Assembly: GCA_025594325.1 (NCBI GenBank)
Contig: JANHCV010000002.1
Coordinates: 124,001 to 188,000 of the forward strand
Direction: 5' to 3'
DNA length: 64,000 nt
Origin: Blastocladiella emersonii ATCC 22665
Lineage: Eukaryota > Blastocladiomycota > Blastocladiomycetes > Blastocladiales > Blastocladiaceae
The position numbers and the translations under genes are program-made. The notes under the pieces are model-generated. The model was not told the DNA's origin. It was given only the letters and a program-made list of their open reading frames with translations, and made no database searches. This document shows, piece by piece, positions 10,357 through 20,535 of this stretch; the first letter of the stretch is position 1; every line of letters starts with the position of its first letter.

Positions 10357-13300
10357 ATGGATCACTGGAGCCAACGCAAGTCTATGCATCGCTTCGCGCT
10401 CCCGCGGCGGCGGCCACGAGGGGCTCGGCCACGGCCACCACCGCCGCTCGCCCAATTGGCCGCGGCCCTTCTCTGCCTGCTCGCTGTCCTCGTCATCCTG
10501 GCCCCGAACTGCGCGCACGCGCAGATCAAGCGTGGCCTGCCCGCATGTCTCGATCCGGCACGCGCGCGCGCGTACGGCTGGCTGCCCGGCGACCGCGAGG
10601 ACGCGTCGCGCGTGGTGCGCACGCAGTACGCGCCCGTGACGCTCGAGTACAGCGCGTGGTCGTCCATCAACCTGACCAACTACATTACGGCGTACCTGAT
10701 GCGCGACGTGGCCGGGATCCCCGTGCGCATCGTCGAGTACCCGGGCCAGGGCGACATGTACCCGCGCGTGGCGTCAGGCGCCTCGGACGTCTACACCGAG
10801 GTGTGGCCCAACACGCAGATCGCGCAGTTCAAGCAGTACGTCCTGCAGGAGCAGCGCATCGACTACATGGGATTGATCGGGTACGCCGGCCGCATCTCGC
10901 TCTACTTCCCGCGCTTCATCACCGAGGCGTACCCTGGACGCACCTTCACGTCGTGGCGCTCGCTCAAGCAGCGAGAGATCCTGGACCTGCTCCCGCCCAT
11001 GGGCACCACGCCGCCCGCGCGCTCGGCGTCGGGCGAGCTCCTGTGCACGGTCCCCTTCTGCACCGGCGGGCAGTACGTCCCGCCGCAGTGCATGCCGGGC
11101 GTCGGCGCGTTTGCTGCTCAGTGCCGCGAGCTGTGGCACGTCACGCCCTACTACTCGTTCGCCGTCAACGAGCAGCGCGTCTTCGACCTCAACCTGCCGC
11201 TCGTCGTTGTCTACCTCGGCGACGACTTCCTCCCCAAAGTCACTCGGTGCCTCGAGGCCCGAAACGCGTCGTCGACGTGCCTCTTCTTCTACTGGAAGCC
11301 CGAGTCGCTCGTCGGCACGTACGAGGTCGAGCGCGTCAACTTCGAGCCGCCGAAACCCGGTGCGTGGGCGTCGTGGAACACATCGCTCGCCGTCGGGCCC
11401 AACGTCAAGCTGACGTGGGACTGGGACACGGACCTGCTGCACAAGATCGCCGTCAGCACGCTGCGCACGCGCGTCCCGCCCGCGTGGTCGATTGTGCGGT
11501 CCATGACCTTCTCGGACCCGGACATCCTCGCCATGCTCGCTGCCACGCCGTCCGTCGACCGCATCGCCGACGTGGCGTGCACCTGGGTCCGCGACCACGA
11601 GGCCAAGTGGGCGGCCTGGATCCCGGCCCCGCCCGAGGGCTACCTGCGCACGCTCGCGGCGCTCGACCCGGCGTCCGGCGGCGGGCTCGCGGTAACGGTG
11701 CTCGCGGGGGCCGCGCTCGTCGCTATCGTCGTCACGACCGTCGGCGTCGTCCAGTTCCGCCACGACCCGCGCGTCCGCGTCCACTCGCCGCCGCTGCTCA
11801 TCGTCGCGCTTGTGGGAAGCGGGCTGTACGTCGTTGGCGCCGCGCTCCCGGTCCTCGTGGCGGGTGCCATGGTCGGCGCGGCCAGCGCGACCGCGGGCAC
11901 GGCCGTGTGTACCGTGTCGACGTGGCTCACGGGGCTCGGGTGGACCGCGGTGCAGGCGTCGATCCTCGCCATGACGTTCCGAATCTACTTCATCTACTTC
12001 AACCTGCGCATCTCCGCTATTGTGTTCGGCCGCCTCGTCACGGTACAGGTCACGTCCAAGCACCTGCTGATCCTGATCGCGCTCGTGTGCACCAACGCGG
12101 CCGTCAGCCTCGCGATCTGGACGGGTGTCGCGACCCCCGCGCCGTTCCGCGTCAACGTCGACGCGACTGCGTTCACGAGCGTGTGCGCGATGCCGGGCGC
12201 GTGGCCGCTATCCGCGGGCGCCCTCGCGACGTGGCTGCTGTGGATCGCCTTCCAGCTATCCCTCCTCGCCGCGACGCTGTGGCTCGCGTACAAGACGCGC
12301 CGCGTCGTGTCCGTGTACAACGAGAGCTCGCGGACCACGTCGACGACGGTCGCGCAGATTGCGCTGCTGTCGCTCGGCATCGTGCGCGAGGGCATCTCGG
12401 GCGCCCGCGGCAACGTGCTCGCGTGGACAGCGGCCGTCGCGGGGATCGGCGTCGCCGTCATGGCGGCCTCGATCCTCGCGTTCGCCGCCGACCCCGTCCT
12501 CCAGGCCGCCGCCGCGTCCAACTCGGGCGCCGCTATGATCGCCGCCGTGTTCGGCGCCGTCGACTCGTCGCAGGCACGGAGGCGGATCAAGGGCGGTGGC
12601 CGGCCTGGCGGCGCGCTGGGCGGTGGGGATGGCGGCAGCGCGCACGCGGCCGGCGCGATTACCATGATGATCGAGAACTCGTCCTTCGACGACGACGACG
12701 ACGATGACGACGGACAGAGCTACGGCGACGTGTCCGGGTCGCGCGGCGGGACCTCGTCGCGGCTCAACGCCGAGGGCGGCGTTGGAGGTGCGCCAGGGTC
12801 GCAACTCGGCCCGCTCGCCGAGGAGGGCAGCCGCGTCGCCCTCGCAGAAGCGGCGCTCCTGTGCTTCCGCATTGGCACGATCCTCGACCGCTCGCCCGCG
12901 CTCAAGATGGCGTACGGGATGGGGCAGCTCCAGGCGGCTATTGACGTGACGGTCCGGCAGACGAACGTGCCGATGTGGGCGACAGCCAGCGTCCGGCGAT
13001 GGTTCCGCGCGCGGCTCGTACTCCTACCCGAGGTGCCCATGGTCTTTATCCTGCCCGTCGCGACCAAGGTACGCACTCGTGCTGCTGCTGGTCACTCCGT
13101 CGCTGACGATACTCGCCCCGCGTAGCGCGCCTGGTTCGCAAACAGCCCGCGCGGCATCGTGATCCAGCCGCCAAGACCACAACCAGGCCTTGTGGTGCCC
13201 GCGGGCCCCATCTTCGCCGTCCCCGCCGCCGACTCGCGGCCGTCCATCTCGCCGCTCTGGTCCGCGTTCACGGCCATCGTCGGCCCGACCGCGGGCACCA

Positions 13301-13866
13301 GCGCGCTGCGGCTCATCGCGGCCCCGCTCGGCGTCGAGTACCTTCTGCAATTCCCCATCACGGACTCGGCCACCGCCGACCTCGCGAGCGTGTGGTGCAC
13401 GGCCATCAACTCCGCCTTCGCCAAGTCCAACGCGCGCGCCGCCGCAGCTGCCGCGGCCGCGGCCGCATCCATGATCCCGCGCAACCACGGGTCCTCGTCC
13501 ACGGTTCCGTCCGAGGTCGGGTCCGTCTCCGCCGCGCGCCCGCTGCTCCGGATGCCCGGGAGCCGCAGCGAGACCACGTCGTCGACGGCGCCGCCGTCGC
13601 CCAAGCAGGAGCCGACGCTGGCCGTCGTCGAGGGGAAGAAGCTCGCGCCGGGCGGCAGCGGGACGGCGCCCGTCGCGCGAGTCGTGCGGTCCGCTGTCGT
13701 CGACGCTGGGTCCTCGCTCGCGCTGGCGACGGCCGCGGCGACGGCGCTCGGTGGAGGTACAGGAGGGCAGCCGGGAAGCCGGAGGCAGAGCAAGGTGCTC
13801 GCGTTCCAGCCGACAACGCCGACAACGCCGACAACGCCGACAACGCCGCCAACAACGGATTCGTGA
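10357..13866 (+). CDS. Class C GPCR with an OpuAC-type (glycine-betaine binding protein) ectodomain
   Basis: Exons 10357-13068 and 13126-13866 are joined in phase 0 across a 57-nt GTACGC...CGTAG intron, giving 1150 residues. A signal peptide (about 1-54) is followed by an extracellular domain (about 65-425) that reads like OpuAC/ProX substrate-binding proteins. An early segment has YSAWSSINLTNYI then ASDVYTEVWPN; a late segment has FFYWKPESLVGTYEV, a 'P-x-x-x-x-I' helix and VACTWVRDHEAKWAAWI. Seven hydrophobic helices span about 440-710. TM3 has the class C form (C-x3-W-L-x2-L-G ... F-R-I-Y-F-I-Y). The cytoplasmic tail contains an acidic run and a possible PH-like fold (about 875-1000, RWFRARLVLLPE ... 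EYLLQFP). It ends in Thr-Thr-Pro repeats. The likely role is sensing a quaternary amine or similar small solute and signalling through a G protein; ligand and coupling are inference. A second in-frame Met at 10384 is an alternative start. Confidence 0.85.
13811..13858 (+). repeat. 9-bp tandem repeat coding Thr-Thr-Pro
   Basis: About four to five copies of the unit ACAACGCCG lie at the extreme 3' end of the GPCR coding sequence and encode TTP repeats. They stay in frame, so length variation between strains would alter only the tail. Confidence 0.8.
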
Positions 13867-14162
13867 CGCTGACGTGAATACATTGTGCTTCGTGCGGTGT
13901 GATGCGGTGCAGCAGTGGTTCTGGGTGCAAGGTGGTGGGGAGGGATGGTTGAAGTGGCGCAGCCCGGCTTGCGTGAGCGGCTCAGCGGCCCTTCCTTTCG
14001 CAAGGGACTCGCTTCCGGGCAGGTTCTCGCTCTCCCTTTCTTCGCGATCATCCTCGTTTGCGCTTTGCCAGTCACGGAAGTCGCGGCAACTTCACCGGGA
14101 TCATCGTCCTCTGAGTTGTGCTCGAACGCGCTGTCCCGCTCCTTCGTTGGTCACTCTCCAGG

Positions 14163-15257
14163 ATGCCGACCACCTGGCCCGCACGGGTCCTTATCTACCT
14201 CGCCATCCTCGTACGTTCTCCATAGTCTAGCGGTTTGCGTTTCAGCGGAGGAGGGCCAGCTCACGCGCGGATCAGCGTAGCGGCAGGGACGCAGGGACGA
14301 GCGGTGGCGCAGCCCTGCCTGCCGCTGCGTCGGCTGTTGTTCCTTCCCGAATCGGGCCTAGAGCTCACTCGCCTCCACCCGACGCTTCTAACACCCCGCG
14401 TGCACGCGTGTAGGGCATGTGTGTCGTGAACGGCGGGCTCAACAGGTACTACGTATACATGATCGCGCACAAGCGGCTCATCGACGGAAGCAGCCGGCCA
14501 GCGTGGTGGTGGGACCGCAGCTTGATGCGCACCTTCACAAGCGACCTCAACACGGACCTGACCATCACGGCCGCCGCAGCCGGCCTGTGGGCGTTCCTGT
14601 TCGGCGCTAACGGCCTCGTCACGCTCTGGGTCGCGTTTCTCGAGCTGGTCAAGGTACACATGCGTGGCGTGTTGGCGCATCTGATGGCGGCGTCCACTCA
14701 TACTCTCGCGGAACGTGTAGCACTCGACCCGCTCGGGGATCTGGTACCGCACGCTGCAGTTCACGCTCGGCGCGATCCTGATCTTGACAGAGACCTTTGT
14801 CCTCGTCGTCCTCCCGCCCAACTTCTTCCCTGACGCCAACGCGACAGCGCTCCTGTGGTTCGGCAAGGACGCGATCGTCGTCGGCCTCGGGTTCGCGTGG
14901 TATTTCACGCTCCCTTACCCGCTGATCGCCGCGAAAGCCGCATCAGCACCGGCACCAGTCAAGACCGTTGCTGACGAGGAGCGCGGGTCGGCAGACGTGC
15001 CGAGCTCAACCAGCACCGTCTTTGTCCCGGCTTCCGTCGTCGAGATCGACCCAACGACGCGCACCGTACGCGTGCCGCCGGAAAGCATCATGGACGACAG
15101 CAGCCCGCGCAACTCGGGCGCGTTCTCGGCGGCATCGCGCAAGAACCTCGCGCTGCTGCATGCGGGAACCGGCTCCCTGAGCCGCGCGGGGTCGGTCATC
15201 GAGGCGGCGCCGCTCATCGAGACGGATCTCGGCGATGGGATGTCTCGCCGGACATGA
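14163..15257 (+). CDS. Predicted multi-span membrane protein, unknown function
   Basis: The best model starts at the ATG at 14163, with exons 14163-14210, 14414-14653 and 14721-15257, giving about 274 residues. The 67-nt intron before 14721 (GTACAC...TGTAG, phase 0) is secure. The 203-nt gap between exons 1 and 2 is atypically long and may hide a small exon, so the N-terminus is uncertain. The protein has at least three hydrophobic segments: one around AAAAGLWAFLFGANGLVTLW, one around RTLQFTLGAILILTETFVLV and one around VVGLGFAWYFTLPYPL. A Ser/Thr-rich cytoplasmic tail follows. No family is recognised. It follows the GPCR gene on the same strand at about 300 nt. Confidence 0.6.
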
Positions 15258-15525
15258 AAGAGCAGTTTTGTTCATACAATAGCAGTATACTAGTCACAGC
15301 GAGCTCCTCGCGGGCGATTTCTCGAGCAAGGGTCGTCGATCATCTCACGTTCGTCATCTGAGTGGCGCAGCGCGTCGCGTTCGAGCTTCGCAACCTCCCG
15401 AGTCCGCGAAGCGTGGCCACCTCGCATCGAGAACTCACCTCAAGCTGGTGTACGATTGAATTAACTGCATGCAATAATCTAAAAGCGCGCTAGTTCTCAC
15501 TTCGAAACCAGTGAGCGCAACGCGC

Positions 15526-16657
15526 CTAGCAGTACTCCTCGTCGCCCCACTGGTGCCACGCCTCGGGGTTGTACTCGGGCCACACGCTGCGCGCGCCGGA
15601 CGCGGCGACAGGGACGGGCACGGGGACGAACTGGACGGGCGGGGCGCCGCAGTGCCAGCACGGGGGGCGGGACGGGCACGAACTTGGGCAGCTGCGGCGA
15701 TGCCTCGTCGGTGCGGGTCTCGGTCTTGGTCTCGGCACCACTGGCCATGCTGCCAGCGGCGGCGGGCGAGGGCTGAGCAGCAGCGGCAGCGGGCTTGGCC
15801 TCAACGGCAGCGGCAGCAGGAGCCGGAGCCGCGGCACGGCTCCACGGGCGGCACGGACCCCGTTGACAATGATGTAGTCCCCCGGGGAGTAGACGGGCTT
15901 GTACGCGTCCTCGTACTCGTCCTCGTACTTGACCGCGTATTTGTCGTAGTAGCCGCGGGCACCCGCCGCCATGTGAACCGGCGGCGGACGAGGAGCGCCG
16001 GGGGCGACGCCGGCGGGCGCGCCGCGGGGACTGTACGACCGGTACGGCGGCATTCTGCACCCGCGGGCGCGCGGATCGGCGCCGTGGTAGACGGGTGCAC
16101 CGCGCGCGGCAAAACCGGACGGCCAGCAACCGCGCGACCCCATGCTGCTCGCGAGAAGCGGCGGGCGACCAGCGTAGCCGCGCATACCGGCCGCAGCGCT
16201 GCGGAAGTGCTTCACCTCGTCCGTGTCCCAGTACGTCACCGGGTAGTACCAGTCGATGACGCTCTCGTCGGCCGAGTCGGCCCAGCCGCGCGCACCCGGC
16301 ATGCCGCGCGGGTGGACACCGCGAGTGGCGCCGCTCGGGAAGTAGTACTCGGAGCCGAAGATGTAGTTGGGGTTGTAGCCGCGAGCGCCGCGCGCACCGC
16401 CGAAGAAGCAGTCGTTGGGGTCGTTCGAGAAGTTGGAGCAGCTGCGCGTGTCGACGCCGTGGTAGACGCCGCGGCGGCCGGGATCAGCGGCGGACGCGGT
16501 GGCAGCGGGAGTGGCAGCGGGCGCGTCCTGCGCCTGCCCCTGGGCTGGGCCGAGGCGGCCGGCTTGACGTCGGTGGCGGCCAGGGGCGGGAGTCCGGCCG
16601 GGGAGCCCGCTCGCCAGGCTCAGCGCGAGGCCCCTGGCGAACGCGTTGCGAAACCAT
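15526..16657 (-). CDS. RG-repeat, probably extracellular protein; 5' end and frame unresolved
   Basis: The coding frame is convincing from about 16540 to 15870. It is rich in Tyr, Asn and Gly, with recurring Ala-Arg-Gly units every 15-35 residues (GARGARGY, PGARGW, GMRGYAG, AARGAPVYHG, AGARGYYDKY). A Tyr-His-Gly unit appears twice (GVYHGVD and PVYHGAD). No in-frame ATG opens the frame upstream; only TTG at 16773 would, overlapping the PPR gene start. Between about 15865 and 15690 the Ala/Lys/Glu-rich sequence typical of a linker lies in another frame. The original frame then resumes (FVPVPVPVAASGARSVW) up to the stop. That suggests small indels or a decayed gene. Function is unknown. Confidence 0.42.
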
Positions 16658-16767
16658 GCGAGACAAAAGTGTCTCGCGCTGCACGTGATGTTGAGTGCGC
16701 CACAGAAACGCTGGGCGATCAGCGCGCCGCCGACGAGGTTCCGTCCTCGTAGACACCCAAAGATACC

Positions 16768-19318
16768 ATGCAATTTCTACGAAACTTGATGCATTTCGCC
16801 CCACGGGGCACCTTGTCGCTGTTTATGTCTCAGCGGACGCTTGTGTCGTCGGCTCATCGCTTCAGCAGCGCCGACACCGGCTCATCGTCGCTTTTTCCTC
16901 CGCGAATGGACGGCTTGTCCACCGCCGAACTCGAACAGGGGCCTCAAGGTCACCGCCAGAATGTTGTCGGTCAGCGTCAGCTTGATTTGGAGCCCCGCAC
17001 TGGCAGTGGCGGCCAAACGGACTACTCGCGACCCGATGCGCTTCAGCGGACCTGCAAAGTAGTTTTACCCAGCTTATCTTCTCAATCCAAACGTGGCGCT
17101 TCTGGCAAAAGCCGCAAAGTGCAGAAGCCAGAGCGATCGCGGTCGCTCCGGTATCCGCCCACCTACGTTCCGTCCATGCAAATGCTGCATCAGGCCATGG
17201 CCAAGAGTGTGTTCGCGATAGCTATTGCTCCCGCGCCCTGAACCAAACTGACTACCTTTACTCCGTCACCTAGAGGACCCGCGCACCGTCCATGACGCGC
17301 TGACGGCTGCATTTGCACTGCCCAACAACACCGAGAAGGTCATGCCCACCGTCTCGATCGCTGTCGCGCTCTGCCCCATGGTCACGGTCGACCAGCGCCC
17401 GCAGTGGGACGAATGCTTCGACCTGATCTTTGCCAAGGTCATCGAGCTCTCTCGCAACCCGTCTTTGTCGTGGTTCCCGTGCGACTTCACGCTATCCGCG
17501 CTCTCCCGCATCATTGCGCGCCGCCAGCTTGGAACCCGCATCGATGCTTTTGAGACCGAGCTCCTGTCGCGCCGCCCGCCGACGACCCCGCCGTTCAATC
17601 TCACAAAGCTCTCCATGTTCTACTCGGGTCTCGTCAACATGTACTCGCGCAACGGTCTGTTGCACCGCGCCCTGGACGTCTACCGCTCCCAGGTTCCTGA
17701 CGGCGCCATGTCCATCCAGATCATGACCACTGCCGCTACTGCCATGGCTACCGCAAAGGACGCGGCCGGCGTGCGTGAGCTCATGGAGTCCGCCGCAAAA
17801 CGCGGGTTCATCTCAACGCCGTTCGACTCGGCCCACCTCAACCTCGCCCTCGTCAACGCGAGCCCCGACGGCCCAGCCGCCGTCGCTGCCTTACGCGAGA
17901 TGCTCGACCGCGGTACCCCGCCACCCGCCGGTGGCGTCGCGCGCGTAGCGGGCGGCGAGGGCATTACTGCTTCCGCGCATGCGACGTACAACCCGCACCT
18001 TGTCTCCCGTGTTCTTGAGCAGTGCTCAATTGAGCGCAAAGCCGACCTCGCGCAGTTGGTCGTCAATATCGCGCGCTCTCGCGGCATCGCACTCGACGAC
18101 AACGCCACGCACGCGCTCATGGCGCTGCAGCTGCACTGCGAGGACCACGCGTCCGCGCTTGCCCAGTACACCGAATTCGTTGGCACGGGTGAAGTCGCAA
18201 GCCCGCGACTCACGTCCTTGGCGCTCGAGGCCGCCGCCGCGCTCGGCAAGGGCGACATCGTCCGCCAGCTGCACGCCGACACACTCGCGCACCACCGCGC
18301 CGGCCGCGTTGTCATTTCATCAATGTACGTCACGGCGGCCGTGAAGGCGGTTCTCGAGGCGATCGGGTACGACGCGGCGGTGGCCGTGTACCACGAGCTC
18401 GTCCGCGTCGGCGCGCCGACCCACGCCGCGGTCGGGCACATGCTTGAGCACCACCGGCCGCCTGGGCACGGGCCCATCGAGCTTGCGCAGCCCACGGCAG
18501 CGGGCAGGGTTGGTGCCGCTACTTTGGGCGCAGGTCACGCAGGTGCGCACCCAAACTCGCTCAACGCCACTGAGTACGAGGTCCACGCCCAGGTTGAGCG
18601 GTTGCTCGCGGCCGATCGCGTGAGCGATGCACTGCGCGTGTGGCGCACGTCGATCACGGAGTACGGCGTGGTGCCATCGACGAACACGCTCGCCTACTTT
18701 GTCAATCATTTCTCCAAGCAGGGCGACGTGCCACGCATGGAGCAGATGCTCGCGCTTGGCCAGTCGCTCGGCGTCGCAGTGAACCCGCGGCACCTGATCC
18801 GGTCGATGCTCGTCCTCGGCTACTCGCTCGGCAAGCGGTTCGACCGCGTGTTTGAGCTGTGGGACTCGATGATGGACCGCGGGATCGCCCCTGACTGCGC
18901 GACGCAGGCGCTGGTTCTCGACGCGTGCGGGTTCGCCGGTGACCGCGCGCGGCTCGACGCTACGGTAAACAAGATCCTCGGCGCGGCGTGGGGCGGCCGC
19001 GGGATCAACGTCTGGACGTCCGCCGTCGAGGCGTACCTGCGCCTGCACGACGTGCCCGCGGCGCTGCGCGTTGCGACTGAGATTGTCCCGTCGCGCGGGC
19101 TCAAGGCCGATGCCAAGTTCATCGGCACCCTCGTCACGGTCGAGATCGCCGAGAACCGCCAGCTCAATGACCCGCGCGTCCTCGAGTTCGTCCGCCCGCA
19201 CGCGCACCTGCTACAGCGCGCTGGACACGGCGCGTACCGGGCAGTGTCCAAGGCGATCCGGGAGCACGAGTTTGCGTCGGGGCCGACGCCCGTCGACGTG
19301 CGCAAGAACGCCGTGTAG
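16768..19318 (+). CDS. Pentatricopeptide-repeat (PPR) protein, predicted mitochondrial
   Basis: Exons 16768-17206 and 17274-19318 are joined by a 67-nt intron in phase 1 and encode 827 residues. The N-terminus (MQFLRNLMHFAPRGTLSLF) is basic and hydrophobic without acidic residues, typical of a mitochondrial presequence. Much of the second exon consists of helical-hairpin repeats of about 35 residues. Clear examples are FYSGLVNMYSRNGLLHRAL, LAYFVNHFSKQGDVPRMEQM and MLVLGYSLGKRFDRVFELWD. PPR proteins bind organelle RNA sequence-specifically and act in processing, stability or translation. The RNA target cannot be read from the sequence. There is no additional catalytic domain. Confidence 0.82.
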
Positions 19319-19621
19319 AGACGAGATCAATAATAGATGTATGGTGTGATCGCGAATACCGCTGCAGTAAAGTAGGAACCGCCGATCACAGCAAGTTCAT
19401 CATTTAGCGACGCGCGAGCGAGCTTCCGTTGCTTGCCCTCTCCCAAGTTGGTTGCGCGTCTGCCGCTCACTGCACCTCGATTCAAGCTTGTTGGCGGGCA
19501 TACACGCGTTGCATATGTCGATCGGTGTCACGCGATGTGCGCAATCGGCGAACCACCCTAGCCGAACGGCGGCCCGCTCTCGAGCTCTCCTTGTCACCCC
19601 GAATGAATCTTTGCATGAACC
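19319..19621. other. Intergenic, 303 nt
   Basis: This lies between the PPR gene stop and the Maf gene start on the same strand. It begins with an AATAATAGATGTATGG-like AT-rich stretch that probably carries the PPR 3' processing signal. Nothing else is recognised. Confidence 0.5.
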
Positions 19622-20407
19622 ATGGGCGCGCCTAACATCCCGCATCGCCCTCTGCGCCTCGCCACCGACACCTCGCGGCCGGCGCGCGACCTCGTCGTGG
19701 TGCTCGGGTCCTCGAGCAAGTTCCGCCGCGGGATCGTGGCGCACCTGCTGCCGACCGACGCGAGCGCCTCGCCCCGCGTGACGCTCGACTATGCGGTCCC
19801 CGACATTGACGAGAAAGCCGTCGGCCTCGCCGAGCGCGCCGCCAACGACGCCTCGGCGCTGACGGCCGCCGTCGCGCACGCGAAAACCGATGCGCTCGAG
19901 CCCGTGGTCCGCGCGCGGTACGCCGCCGACGACCGCGTCGTGCTCCTGATTACGAGTGACCAGGTCATCGTCAACAACGGCGAGATCCGCGAGAAGCCCG
20001 AGTCGCCCGAGCAGGCCAAGGCGTACCTGACGTCGTACGCGAAGCACCCGGCGGAAGCCGTCAACGGGATCGTGGTCACGGACGTCAAGACGGGCCGGCG
20101 CGTTGCGCGCGTCGAGATCGGTGTGCAGCACTGGCGCGCGATCCCCGAGCACGTCATGGACGCGGTCATTGCTAAGGGCGAGATCATGCACTGCGCGGGC
20201 GGGTTCATGATCGACGACGGTGCGTTGCTCGGTTTCTCGGCTTCCGAGTTCGCGGACTGACCTTTCGCCGCGGATGTAGAGCTCCTGCAGCCGTACCTCG
20301 CCGAGCGCATCGGCGACGAGGACACGATCATCGGGATGCCGCTGCAGTGTACGCGGGAGCTGCTCGAGGAGGCGTACGCGGCCGCCGTTGCGACAACGAG
20401 TCAATAG
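19622..20407 (+). CDS. Maf/HAM1-like nucleotide pyrophosphatase
   Basis: Exons 19622-20219 and 20280-20407, with a 60-nt intron in phase 1, encode 241 residues. The Maf family signature appears in order: the N-terminal loop GSSSKFRR (family GSxSPRR) at about 30-37, the SDQVI strand with the catalytic Asp, then a Lys-Pro (REKPESPEQA) and the C-terminal IIGMPLQ. Maf proteins hydrolyse non-canonical or modified nucleoside triphosphates (dTTP, UTP, pseudo-UTP) to monophosphates, as housecleaning enzymes. The intron removes an in-frame readthrough that would replace the conserved C-terminal helix. The length matches the family (190-240 aa). Confidence 0.85.
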
Positions 20408-20535
20408 ACGGACAGGAAACGGTTCATATTCGCAAACAAGGGAAACGAGAGGAGTGGGTAGGATTAGTGGGATTGGTTTGGAGGGGTCTAAGGAGGGCGC
20501 GGGCCGCGTCTAGTGCGCACGCCGCCGCCGCCGCG

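Noticed and set aside
16658-16773. TTG start of the RG-repeat gene overlapping the PPR start
   Set aside because: Non-ATG starts are rare in nuclear genes, and the overlap with the PPR presequence makes it unlikely.
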